The notes under the pieces: generated by a model
Databases searched by the model: none
What the model saw: the letters and a program-made list of their open reading frames with translations, nothing else
Told to the model about the DNA's origin: nothing
Shown here: in pieces, positions 15,142 through 22,602 of the stretch
Position numbering within the stretch: the first letter of the stretch is position 1
Layout: every line of letters begins with the position of its first letter
Source of the DNA: a virus
DNA: 36,614 nt
IMG/VR virus record: IMGVR_UViG_3300022836_000569
Location: 1-36,614 of that record
Direction: 5' to 3' (one strand)
Translations under genes and position numbers: made by a program

Positions 15142-15695
15142 GACGCCACCGCGGGCAGCGAGGCGAGCGGCGCGCGGATCCACGCCTCGACCATGTCGTG
15201 GATCGCGTCCTCGTCCTCGGGCGAGAGTGCCGCCCCCGGCCCGGTGGCCGGCAGGAACGGCCGCGGCGGCATGGTCACGCTGTCGACGATCACCAAGTGC
15301 TCCCCGCCGCCCTCGGCCGCGAAGCCCGGGACCGTGAAGGCCAGCCCCTTCGCCGTCTTCGCCTTGATGACCCCGCCGAACTGGTGGATCGCGGCGTAGA
15401 TCACATTGCTGCCGACCTCGACCTCGCGGGCGGTCGCCTCGTAGGTGATCGAGTCGCGCAGCCGGCCCTTGTCGACCAGGGTCTGGCCACCCTGTTGGGC
15501 GGCGCGGCGGGACTTCTTCCACGCGGTCCCGTCCGGGCCGCGGCCGTGCTCGAACCTGTCCAGCACGTTGTCGCGCAGCGCCGAGCCGATCGGGTCCATC
15601 AGGTCGTACAGGTCGCCGTCGCCGGCTGCCCAGCGAGCCAGGGCGACCCGCATCTGCGCGTCGTCGAGGTCGAGCGTGAAGGACAGCCCGGCCAT
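15138..15695 (-). CDS. Mu G-like virion morphogenesis protein
   Basis: The 185-residue protein matches the phage virion morphogenesis family (Mu gpG / P2 S type). It has an N-terminal strand SFTLDLDD, the pattern GSALRDNVLDRFEHGRGPDGTAWKKSRRAA (a helix followed by the conserved basic DGTAWKKS), the loop LVDKGRLRDSITYE, and the C-terminal PPRPFLPATG motif. These proteins act in head-tail joining or tail completion. In Mu the gene follows F directly; here it is displaced behind T, gp35 and gp36, so the head module has been rearranged relative to Mu. Confidence 0.85.
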   Translation of the reverse strand: MAGLSFTLDLDDAQMRVALARWAAGDGDLYDLMDPIGSALRDNVLDRFEHGRGPDGTAWKKSRRAAQQGGQTLVDKGRLRDSITYEATAREVEVGSNVIYAAIHQFGGVIKAKTAKGLAFTVPGFAAEGGGEHLVIVDSVTMPPRPFLPATGPGAALSPEDEDAIHDMVEAWIRAPLASLPAVAS

Positions 15696-15697
15696 CG

Positions 15698-16117
15698 TCA
15701 GAAGTCCTGCATGCCGGTGCGGGTGAACATCCGGTCGTCGCCGACGAATTCAACGGCGGCGTCGGCCGGCGAGGCGGCAGCCACCCCGTCGTCTCCGAGC
15801 GTCGCCTTGCCGAGGCCGATGTCCTTCAGCCAGGCGAGCGCGTCCTTGTAGGCGGTACGGACCTGCTCGGTCGGCGCGTCGGCGTGCAGGTAGTAGCGGG
15901 CGATGTCGCCGGCGACGCGGACCAGGCGTGGCGGGACAGTGGCCAACGGCAGCGCGACCCGGGCGGCGATGTAGCTGTCGACCAGCTCGTCGGCGTCGGC
16001 CAGCGCCGCGGCCACGACGTCGGCGTCGATCGCCGCGCCGTTCTCGCGGTCGGTTAGCTGGATCAGCTCCAGCTCCCCGAACCGGTCGACCAGGTCCTGC
16101 TGGGTCGCGTAGCTCAT
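15698..16117 (-). CDS. Mu gp36-like protein (DUF1320)
   Basis: The 139-residue protein starts MSYATQQDLVDRFGELELIQLTDR, the characteristic DUF1320 opening, continues with an Ala/Asp-rich helix (VVAAALADADELVDSYIAARVALPL) and the VPPRLVRVAGDIARYYLH helix, and ends in a variable tail. In Mu the gp36 family lies directly after gp35, as here, and is thought to be a head-completion or connector protein. Its ATG overlaps the upstream stop by ATGA. Confidence 0.85.
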   Translation of the reverse strand: MSYATQQDLVDRFGELELIQLTDRENGAAIDADVVAAALADADELVDSYIAARVALPLATVPPRLVRVAGDIARYYLHADAPTEQVRTAYKDALAWLKDIGLGKATLGDDGVAAASPADAAVEFVGDDRMFTRTGMQDF

Positions 16118-16419
16118 GCGCGCTTGCCGGGCTTCTTCTCGGCAGCAGCCTTCTCAGCAGCCGCCTTGTCAGCTGCGGCCTTGTCGGTGGCGACCTTGTC
16201 GGCAGCCGCCTTCTCAGCAGCGGCCTGCTCGGCGGCGGCCTGTTCGTCGTCCGGCAGCTCGAGGTACTTAACCGTGAGCAGCGGCTCCGCATCGAGCGCG
16301 TCCAGCTGCTTTGCGGTGAAGTCGCCGAAATCGTGGTCGGTGGGCTTCGCCGGGTGACGGAGCCCGGCGCGACGGAAACCGTCGCGCCGGGACACGATGC
16401 GGAGAACCTGGCGCTGCAT
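16114..16419 (-). CDS. Mu gp35-like protein with Ala/Lys pentapeptide repeat tail
   Basis: The 101-residue protein has an N-terminal half resembling the gp35/HI1506 family (FRRAGLRHPAKPTDHDFGDF and the LDALDAEPLLTVKYLEL helix-strand). The C-terminal half is a run of AAAEK/AAADK-type pentapeptides ending KKPGKRA. It lies directly behind the major capsid gene as in Mu. The repeats would form a charged helix or flexible tail. Function unknown; a capsid-associated role is likely from position. Confidence 0.75.
   Translation of the reverse strand: MQRQVLRIVSRRDGFRRAGLRHPAKPTDHDFGDFTAKQLDALDAEPLLTVKYLELPDDEQAAAEQAAAEKAAADKVATDKAAADKAAAEKAAAEKKPGKRA
16138..16242 (-). repeat. Seven tandem 15-bp repeats coding for A-A-A-(E/D)-(K/Q)
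   Basis: Seven imperfect copies of a 15-base unit encode the pentapeptides QAAAE, QAAAE, KAAAD, KVATD, KAAAD, KAAAE, KAAAE in the gp35-like tail. Copies differ mostly at third positions and in one VAT unit. Such an array can change length by slippage. Confidence 0.7.
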
Positions 16420-16421
16420 GA

Positions 16422-17318
16422 TCAAGCCGCCAGCAGCTGTTCGACGTGCAGGGTCGCGGTCCCCTGGGCAACGTTGTCGGCGCCGGCGGCATCCCGACCC
16501 GCCTTCAGGACCTCCAGGCCCTTCTTCTCCAGCGTGCCGGGAACCACCAGCAGCCTCGGCTTCAGGCGGAGCTGGCGGCCGTGGTCGCCTTTCATGTCCT
16601 GCATCGCGGCGCGGGCCGCCATGTAGCTGTCGGCCGTCAGGGCCTCCTTCGACGCGTAGGCTAGCTGCCAGAGTCCGAAGCCGGCAGCACAGCGCATGTC
16701 GACGCCCCAGAGGAACTCGTCGCGCATGAAGACGTTCGGGTCGTCCATGTTGACGAGCGACGTGAGCTTCGCCGGCCGACGGCTCTGGAAGATCATCGGC
16801 TTGATGGCGCGGCTGGTATCCAGCAGGAACCACGCCGGGTTGGCGCCATCGACGAAGTTGGAGACGCTCTGCTCCTCGCCGTTCTCGTCGATCACCGGAT
16901 GATCGGTGTCGAAGTAATTCTGGCGGTCGTAGCAAGCCGTGGTGAAGCCGGCCTTGAAGAGGGACCAGACGAGATAGTCCGGATGCTCGGCGGCAGTCTG
17001 CGCGAGATCCGTGACCAGCGGGTTGTAGACCCCGATCTGATCGTCCTCGATGTCGTCGCGGTCGACACCGACGGTGTTCTCGAACTTACGGTTGGTGACC
17101 TTGTAGCCGTCCTTGGCCACGTTGTTGATCACCCGGTCGCCGATCCACTCGCGCATGCCCTGCAGCTTGCCGAGCCAGCGATAGTCGTTCTCACGGGTGG
17201 TGGACGGAACCGTCATGGCAACCTTGCCATGGGTCGTTTCCACGCCGCCGAGGGCGCCGTTGAAGATGGTGTTGAAGCTGGTGTTCAGGCCAGCCAGCGC
17301 TGCGTGGTTGACTTCCAA
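16422..17318 (-). CDS. Major capsid protein (Mu T family)
   Basis: The 298-residue protein matches the Mu gpT family: N-terminal LNTSFNTIFNGALGG, then the conserved ENDYRWLGKLQGMREWIGDR block and a basic, Asp-containing loop VTNRKFENTVGVDRDDIEDD. The middle has FKAGFTTACYDRQNYFDTDHPV, and the C-terminal half has the LLVVPGTLEKKGLEVLK pattern. It forms the icosahedral shell. The start is a TTG at 17318, supported by GGAGG 5 bases upstream (17324-17328); no ATG fits the N terminus as well. Its neighbours are the decoration gene upstream and gp35 downstream. Confidence 0.9.
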   Translation of the reverse strand: MEVNHAALAGLNTSFNTIFNGALGGVETTHGKVAMTVPSTTRENDYRWLGKLQGMREWIGDRVINNVAKDGYKVTNRKFENTVGVDRDDIEDDQIGVYNPLVTDLAQTAAEHPDYLVWSLFKAGFTTACYDRQNYFDTDHPVIDENGEEQSVSNFVDGANPAWFLLDTSRAIKPMIFQSRRPAKLTSLVNMDDPNVFMRDEFLWGVDMRCAAGFGLWQLAYASKEALTADSYMAARAAMQDMKGDHGRQLRLKPRLLVVPGTLEKKGLEVLKAGRDAAGADNVAQGTATLHVEQLLAA

Positions 17319-17333
17319 GGTCGCCTCCGAGGC

Positions 17334-18170
17334 TCAGGTTTCGATCAGCAGGGTGACCGCCGCGGTCTGGACCGCGTCGTTGGTGCCGCCCGGCGTGATC
17401 GTGATGAGGTCGCCGACAGCGACGACGTTGGCCGCCGACGGCGTGGCGCTGTCGACGTCGCCCGCGGCCGAGCCGGCCTGGGTGATCGTGACGACACCGT
17501 TGGTGACCGGCGTGCCCTCGATCTCCGCCGTCAGGGTGGCGTTCCCGGTGGTCAGCGCGCCGTCGATCGCGGAGTGGATCTTCGTCAGCGTGCCGGCGAC
17601 CGGGCTGACCAGGTAGATCGGGTCCGTGCCGTCGAGTGCGGCGAGCGCTGGGAATGCCAAGGCCACGAGGTTGGCGCCGATGTTGGCGCGGGCAGTCGGC
17701 GCATCGTCGACGTCGTCGAGGTTGTTGGTGTCGAGCAACGCGCCGGCGTCGCTGTCGAACGGCCCGTTGCCGACCTGGACCCACACGCCGCGACTGTCGA
17801 CTTCCATGATCCGGCCGGCGCGGGACCGTGCCCCGGTGTCGGACGTCTTGGCGACGGTCTGGTCGTCGACGATGTAGCAGGCACTGCCGATGTTGGCCGC
17901 CGCGATGGCCTCGCCGCCGCCGCTGTTGGCGAACTGGAAGCAACCGCGCCTGACCTTCACGGTCAGGTCGCCGGCATCGCCGAGGCTGTTGTCGACGGAC
18001 TGCTCGGCGCGGCCGATCGCGATCAGGCCGGTGTCGGTGGAGCCGGGCTCCGCGAAGCCGCCGTTCAGGACGACCAGGGAGCCGGCGTGGATGACGGTCG
18101 CCGCCGCGACGGGCAGGACCAGGAAGTCACCCGCGCGCTGCGGCGTGTTGCGATCTCCGGTAAGCGCCAT
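17334..18170 (-). CDS. Capsid decoration-like protein
   Basis: The 278-residue protein lies between the protease/scaffold and major capsid genes, where head decoration proteins occur. Residues about 1-135 form a beta-rich domain (NTPQRAGDFLVLPVAAATVI and GVWVQVGNG near its end) like DUF2190-type capsid accessory proteins. A linker (LDTNNLDDVDDAPTARANIG) and a second beta domain (LTKIHSAIDGALTTGNATL and ITITPGGTNDA) follow. The linker is a motif common in tail and head spike proteins. A role in stabilising or decorating the capsid is inferred. Confidence 0.6.
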   Translation of the reverse strand: MALTGDRNTPQRAGDFLVLPVAAATVIHAGSLVVLNGGFAEPGSTDTGLIAIGRAEQSVDNSLGDAGDLTVKVRRGCFQFANSGGGEAIAAANIGSACYIVDDQTVAKTSDTGARSRAGRIMEVDSRGVWVQVGNGPFDSDAGALLDTNNLDDVDDAPTARANIGANLVALAFPALAALDGTDPIYLVSPVAGTLTKIHSAIDGALTTGNATLTAEIEGTPVTNGVVTITQAGSAAGDVDSATPSAANVVAVGDLITITPGGTNDAVQTAAVTLLIET

Positions 18171-18173
18171 CGA

Positions 18174-19232
18174 TCAGCCCTCCGCCTGCACGCCAAGCTC
18201 GGCCTGGCGCGTCTTCTTGAACTCGTCGAGGGGAATGCCGAGCCCGGCGGCGATCGCGCGGTCCTCGGTGGTGATCGCCGCATCGCCGGTCGGCGCCGGC
18301 GTAGCCGGCACGCCGCCAGCCGCGATCTTCGGCGCCTTCTCGGCCCACGCTTTGAAGCCGGCCAGGTCCTTGGCGGCGTACTCGGTCGCCCAAGTCTTCA
18401 GCGCCGGTGACACCTTGCCGTCGGTCATCGCGACCGCGACGGCGGACTCGGCCTTCTCGGCCGCGCGCTCGGTCTGGATCGCCGCCAGTTCGGTCTGCAC
18501 CGCGCTGACCTGATCGATCGGCACGAACTTCGCCGGGTCCGGATTGCCGGGCTTGGCCGCCTGGTCGATCGCCGCGGCCAGCGCCGTCTCGGTCGTTTCC
18601 TTGATGCCGAGCTTGGCGGCGATCGCGGTGGCCACCTTGTCGGCGGCGACCAGCTCCTGGACGTGGGCCAGGGCGGTCGCCTGGTCGGTGTCCGGCTTGA
18701 GGCCCATCGCCTCGAGCAATGCCTTCAGGATCGGGTCCACCCCGTCCTCCTTCTGTTGGTGGGAAAGGGCGGTCATCGTCATCGCCGGGTTGTTGGTCAG
18801 CGCGGCGTGACGGAAGAGCAGGATGCGGCGGTCGGCCTTGGTGAAGTCGAACACCGGCGAGATGAACCGGTATTCCTTGGCGGCGATCGCCTGTGCCGCG
18901 GCCGGGGTCCACTCGACACGGCCCCAGATGCCATCGGCCCGGGCCTCGAGCTGTTTGATCCAGCCGGCGGCCGGAGCCTTGCCGCCGACGCCGGGAACCG
19001 CGGCCAGGTCGATCTGGTGGTCGTAGTCGATCGGCATGTCCAGGCCGCGGGCGGCGGCCAGCGATGCGGCGACGACGTCGGCCGGCGCATCCAGGTGCCA
19101 GGCCGGGCGGCCGTCACGCGGCGTGATGGTGCCGAGCGGCAGCAGCTGGATCCATTCCGGCCCGCCGGCGGCGGCCTGGTCTGGAAGCTGTACGACCGCG
19201 CCGAGCGCGGTCTCTGTCGTCTTCGTCGTCAT
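18174..19232 (-). CDS. Mu I-like head protease with C-terminal scaffold
   Basis: The 352-residue protein has the Mu I protease pattern in residues about 15-170: EWIQLLPLGTITPRDGR, a strand-helix with AADVVAAS-like order, the conserved LDMPIDYDHQ motif, AAGWIKQLEARADGIWG and the EYRFISPVFD segment. The Ala/Lys-rich C-terminal half (AALAHVQELVAADKV-like helices) is the scaffold part (Z in Mu), which may also be made from an internal start. The D-H pair in DYDHQ and the S of FISP are the likely active-site region. ATG 19232 is preferred; ATG 19241 is an alternative. It precedes the capsid genes and cleaves the scaffold during head maturation. Confidence 0.85.
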   Translation of the reverse strand: MTTKTTETALGAVVQLPDQAAAGGPEWIQLLPLGTITPRDGRPAWHLDAPADVVAASLAAARGLDMPIDYDHQIDLAAVPGVGGKAPAAGWIKQLEARADGIWGRVEWTPAAAQAIAAKEYRFISPVFDFTKADRRILLFRHAALTNNPAMTMTALSHQQKEDGVDPILKALLEAMGLKPDTDQATALAHVQELVAADKVATAIAAKLGIKETTETALAAAIDQAAKPGNPDPAKFVPIDQVSAVQTELAAIQTERAAEKAESAVAVAMTDGKVSPALKTWATEYAAKDLAGFKAWAEKAPKIAAGGVPATPAPTGDAAITTEDRAIAAGLGIPLDEFKKTRQAELGVQAEG

Positions 19233-19269
19233 GCCGAGCATCTTCAGGAGCCCGGCGACACGAAAACAT

Positions 19270-19285
19270 GGTGACAAACGTCACC
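19270..19285. promoter_or_regulatory. Dyad GGTGAC-N4-GTCACC upstream of gene I
   Basis: A perfect 6+6 inverted repeat with a 4-base centre (AAAC on the plus strand) lies 38 bases before the gene I ATG. The extended minus-strand form GTGGTGACNNNTGTCACC also matches the dyad at 26775-26790. It is in the position of Mu PI, so it may be a Mor-type activator site for the head/tail transcript. Against this, centring it near -43 would put the RNA start almost at the ATG. Confidence 0.6.
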
Positions 19286-19300
19286 ACGGGAGGCGTTTAA

Positions 19301-19606
19301 ATGGGGAGCGATGCACCCTTCAGGGCGGGTGCCGGGAACCTGGATCCGGCCATCTGGTGGCGGATCCGGCCCCGAAAGGACGTCCAGCATGGTGGTTTCG
19401 GAGGTGACGGGCAAGAGGTCGACCTCGCCGGGCGACCCGATGGCCCCGCGTTCCGCCTGCGGGTGCGTTTAACGACGTTTAAGGAAATTTCGCGGCCGTC
19501 CGACGCTCCGAGGCCCGACTTGCCGGTCCTGGAGCTTCCTACGGCCTTGCCAGCCGGGCTGAAACGTCGCTCAACGGATCAGCAACCGGGATTTAAACGA
19601 TCCTGA
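19301..19606 (+). CDS. Doubtful rightward ORF in the central gap
   Basis: A 101-residue frame starts MGSDAPFRAGAGNLDPAIWW at ATG 19301, with GGGAGG 7 bases upstream (19288-19293) and the dyad just before that. It would be the only rightward gene inside the structural block. The sequence is Pro/Arg/Gly-rich, has no recognisable domain, and its start codon overlaps a CGTTTAAAT motif. I list it because of the good ribosome site, but it may be chance coding in a regulatory region. Confidence 0.2.
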   Translation: MGSDAPFRAGAGNLDPAIWWRIRPRKDVQHGGFGGDGQEVDLAGRPDGPAFRLRVRLTTFKEISRPSDAPRPDLPVLELPTALPAGLKRRSTDQQPGFKRS

Positions 19607-19762
19607 AACGCCAGCGTTTAAATTGACGTCGCCGCCGAGCCGCCCTATCTCAAGGTCAGGACGCGCGCGACACGGTGCAATTCTCCCGGCCGTAGCACCG
19701 CCGCCGGCAACGGAGGCGGGAGCGCAATGTGGGGTTACTGGGAGGCCCCACCGCGCGTCCGT

Positions 19763-20989
19763 TCACTCCTCCCAACCTCCAAACAGCAGCTCGCCGCGGC
19801 GGATCAATGCCCGGACGTTCGCCGCATGCGTCCGGCGGAACGAAGTCACGAAAGTCGCCAGGCCGGAATCCGTCGCCTTGATCGCCGCGGACCATAGGCG
19901 GTCGCCCTGATGGACGATCACGACGACCCGGTCGCCGTCCTTCACGGCGACGGCCGGACGGGCGCCCAGCTCGGGGAGCTGGCGGTAGTCGGTGGCCGCC
20001 AGGTCGGGATGGCGCTCCAGGTTCTTCGCCAGGCTCTCCGGCGACAGCACGGCCACTGGGTTCCTTGCGCCGATCGCCTCGGCGATTGCCGCCGGCAACC
20101 GCAGGACCGGCAGCGCCTCGGCCGGCTTGACCAGCTGGCGGGCGAAGTCGGCGGACCGCACCACGTCGCGCAGGGCCTCGTGCGCGATCTCCGGCCGGGC
20201 GGCCGCCAGTTTGTCCAGAAGCGCCCGGGCGGCCCCGCCGGCGAGGCCTTCCTCGAGCGTGGCGTCCCGCCGGGCAGCGTCGGCAGCCCGACCGGGGTGA
20301 TAGTCCCAGCCTGGGTCGATGCCCTCGGCGACCTCGATCTCTTCGCCGGTGCGCTTGTTCAACCAGGGCCGCGTTTCGGTCTCCGGTGCCTTGCTGACAC
20401 CTCCCAGCCGATCGACGTCGCGCGCGGAAAGCTGCCGCACGGTGCAACGGCAGTTCCAACCGTTCGGCGGGTAGTGGCTCAGCCACCACTCGTGGTCGAC
20501 TGGCAGGACCGTGCCGTGCCAGGCCGAATGGTCCGGCCGGGTGCGGCGATCCTGCACGGCGACGTAGCGAAGGAAGGGCCGCAGCCGCTTGGTTCGCTGG
20601 ATCTGGTCCCAGCGGCCGGCGGCATAGGACGTGCGTAGGTTGGTGTCGAAGATGGTGCGCAGTCGCCGCGGGCTGCCGAGTTGGACGACACGCTCTTTAC
20701 CCGTCAGCGGGTCGACCTGGCGCTCCTTACCCCACCAGCCCTTGGCCTTCAGCGTCGGCTCCAGCTCCTTGACGAAGGTATCGAAGGTGGTGCCGTCGGC
20801 GATCGCGCGATCGACCGCGCCACGAATGTCCTCGAGCACATCCAGCTGCATGGCCTTAGCGACGGTGAACGACTTGGCGTGCTCGCCCTGCCAGACGTCC
20901 TGCCAGGCGAAGCTCGGCTTGAAGCCCTTGGACCGGAAATACTCGATCGCCTCGCGCGGCGGCAGCGGCTTCAGCTCGACGGGCGCCAT
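19763..20989 (-). CDS. MuF-type head morphogenesis protein with C-terminal nuclease-like domain
   Basis: The 408-residue protein has the MuF/SPP1-gp7 core in residues about 1-190: a helical N terminus, FDTNLRTSYAAGRWDQIQR, and the diagnostic RPDHSAWHGTVLPVDHEWW through the PPNGWNCRC cysteine motif (174-182). MuF proteins lie in the procapsid near the portal. The remaining 200 residues are extra. Residues about 290-408 contain a strand-rich unit (SPESLAKNLERHPDL, AVAVKDGDRVVVIVHQGDRLW, then FVTSFRRTHAANVR) resembling the barnase/EndoU/RelE-like nuclease domains (PBECR type) often fused to MuF in temperate phages. The nuclease call is by pattern. The gene follows the portal by 6 bases. Confidence 0.85.
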   Translation of the reverse strand: MAPVELKPLPPREAIEYFRSKGFKPSFAWQDVWQGEHAKSFTVAKAMQLDVLEDIRGAVDRAIADGTTFDTFVKELEPTLKAKGWWGKERQVDPLTGKERVVQLGSPRRLRTIFDTNLRTSYAAGRWDQIQRTKRLRPFLRYVAVQDRRTRPDHSAWHGTVLPVDHEWWLSHYPPNGWNCRCTVRQLSARDVDRLGGVSKAPETETRPWLNKRTGEEIEVAEGIDPGWDYHPGRAADAARRDATLEEGLAGGAARALLDKLAAARPEIAHEALRDVVRSADFARQLVKPAEALPVLRLPAAIAEAIGARNPVAVLSPESLAKNLERHPDLAATDYRQLPELGARPAVAVKDGDRVVVIVHQGDRLWSAAIKATDSGLATFVTSFRRTHAANVRALIRRGELLFGGWEE

Positions 20990-20995
20990 CCGCGG

Positions 20996-22591
20996 TCAGC
21001 CGGCGTCGCCGTCGATCGGCGCGTCGACCGCGCCCGCGATCCGGGCAGTGAAGCCCGCCCGGGCGAGACCCTCGATCAGCTCGGTCGGGTCCATGCGGCC
21101 GAGCAGCTCGGGCAGCCGCTCCTGGAACTCCTCGAACGATCCGACCTCGCCGGCGAGATCGAGTATCGGGTCCACGATCGGATCGACCATCGCCTCCCAG
21201 TCGTCGAGCGCCTCGAGCGCCAGGCGGTCGACCGCGTCGTCGGCCGGCGACGTCTGGGCGGCTGTCGCCTTGGCGGTTGCCGGGTCCGCGTCCTCGGCTC
21301 CGCCAGTCCCGCCACCAGCCGCTGGCGGCGTGGGCTGGGCGGGCGGCTTCAACAGTTCCTCCTTGGGATCCGGATCCTCAATGCCGAGCTTGTCGCGGAT
21401 CGCGGCCGAGCCGACCCGGCCGCCCATGTTCACGTACTTCTCGACCAGCGGCATCAGCGCCGACATGTCGGTCTGGTCGGGTAGGCCGATGAACACCCGC
21501 GGGTACTGGCCGTCCCTGGGCGGGCCGAAATTAAGGTCGATCATCGGCCGGACCAGATCACGGTTGATCGACACCGCCAGGCGCTTGGCGTCGCTCTGCT
21601 GGATGTCCGTGCGCACCTGGTCGTGGACCTTGCCGACCGCATAGCCACCGGCAATCGCGTCGGTGGTGCCGGTCTGGCCGAGGACTGCCTTGCTGACCTG
21701 TTGGTCCAGGAAGTCGGCCAGGCCCCGGAACAGCCCGCCGTCGCCCTTGGAAGCAGCCTCGACGAAGTCGACCGACATGCTGTCGGGGATGATGCCGGCG
21801 GCGTCATGGCCAAGCTGCGAGACGGCCCGCAGCAGGACCCGGCGATCGTCGACCGTCGACCCGGTCGGATACTTCCCAAGGCGAAGCGGCTGGCCGAAGG
21901 TTTCCAGGAAGCTGACCCAGTCCTTGATACCGAAGTTCTTGAACAGCCATGCCCACGCCACCGGCCGCGCTAAGCCGCCGCGGATCGGCAGGCCAGACTT
22001 GGCGTTGATGATCGTGGTGATGAACTTGTAGGGCATCAACGGCTGCGGCTGGCCGTCGTCGCCGCGCAGGCGGATGGTCCGCAGGTCGACCTGGTCGAAC
22101 ACGAACCAACGCGGATCGCGCCACTCCAGGCGCGTCGGCTGCCATTGCTTCTCGCTGGTCTCCCACAGGATCTCGACGACGCTGTAGCCCTTGCCGATGG
22201 CGTCGAGCATGTCGAACAGTTCGTCCTCCAGCTCGTCGCGGCGCAGCCATTCCCGGATGAAGTCGGCGTGTTCGACCCAGGGGTTCTTGTCCTCGGCCGA
22301 CTCGACGGTGATTTCCAGTTGAGCGACGGCCCGGCGGCGGGTGCCGAGCACGCCGAGGTAGTGGAGATCCTTCTCCTCGATGTCCTCGGCCAGCTCAAGG
22401 TACGCCGTCGGATCGCCTTCCTCGGAACCGCGCAGGATCGTGCCAAGCCGGGCGGGTGTGAGGCCGCGGGACGGGTGCTCGCCGATCGGGCGACGCACGC
22501 CGGCCATCGTCGGTCCGGCGATCTCCTCGAGCAGTTCTTGCCGACGCAGCGGTGTCACGCCGTCCGGGCCGACCAGGATCGGGGTGGCCAT
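20996..22591 (-). CDS. Portal protein (Mu gp29, DUF935)
   Basis: The 531-residue protein has the DUF935 signature throughout: the early LGTILRGSEEGDPTAYLELAED, then DLHYLGVLGTRRRAVAQLEI, the aromatic IGKGYSVVEILWE segment, the VAWAWLFKNFGIKDWVSFLE block and the QVSKAVLGQTGTTDA loop. The C-terminal 110 residues are Pro/Ala/acidic-rich. It forms the dodecameric channel through which DNA is packaged and to which the tail joins. It follows the large terminase by 11 bases, with a GGAGAG site before its ATG at 22591. Confidence 0.92.
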   Translation of the reverse strand: MATPILVGPDGVTPLRRQELLEEIAGPTMAGVRRPIGEHPSRGLTPARLGTILRGSEEGDPTAYLELAEDIEEKDLHYLGVLGTRRRAVAQLEITVESAEDKNPWVEHADFIREWLRRDELEDELFDMLDAIGKGYSVVEILWETSEKQWQPTRLEWRDPRWFVFDQVDLRTIRLRGDDGQPQPLMPYKFITTIINAKSGLPIRGGLARPVAWAWLFKNFGIKDWVSFLETFGQPLRLGKYPTGSTVDDRRVLLRAVSQLGHDAAGIIPDSMSVDFVEAASKGDGGLFRGLADFLDQQVSKAVLGQTGTTDAIAGGYAVGKVHDQVRTDIQQSDAKRLAVSINRDLVRPMIDLNFGPPRDGQYPRVFIGLPDQTDMSALMPLVEKYVNMGGRVGSAAIRDKLGIEDPDPKEELLKPPAQPTPPAAGGGTGGAEDADPATAKATAAQTSPADDAVDRLALEALDDWEAMVDPIVDPILDLAGEVGSFEEFQERLPELLGRMDPTELIEGLARAGFTARIAGAVDAPIDGDAG

Positions 22592-22602
22592 GCGGATCTC
22601 TC

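Larger units (their letters stand above)
19233..19762. other. Central non-coding gap with CGTTTAA repeats; possible strong gyrase site region
   Basis: This 0.5 kb gap between the MuF gene and gene I is the largest non-coding stretch in the window and lies near the middle of the 36.6 kb phage. It holds CGTTTAAAT at 19294-19302 (+), 19591-19599 (-) and 19615-19623 (+), and two CGTTTAA copies 10 bp apart at 19466-19472 and 19476-19482. It also holds the dyad at 19270-19285 and, near the MuF end, short inverted repeats with GTGGGG/CCCCAC arms (19719-19741). In Mu the strong gyrase site lies at mid-genome, just before gene I, and is needed for efficient replicative transposition. Equating this gap with that site is an inference from position and unusual AT-rich motifs. 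Confidence 0.55.

Noticed and set aside
19719-19741. GTGGGG/CCCCAC inverted repeat after the MuF gene as an intrinsic terminator
   Set aside because: The loop is long (about 11 bases), and there is no T-run on the minus strand, so I keep it only as a descriptive element of the central gap.
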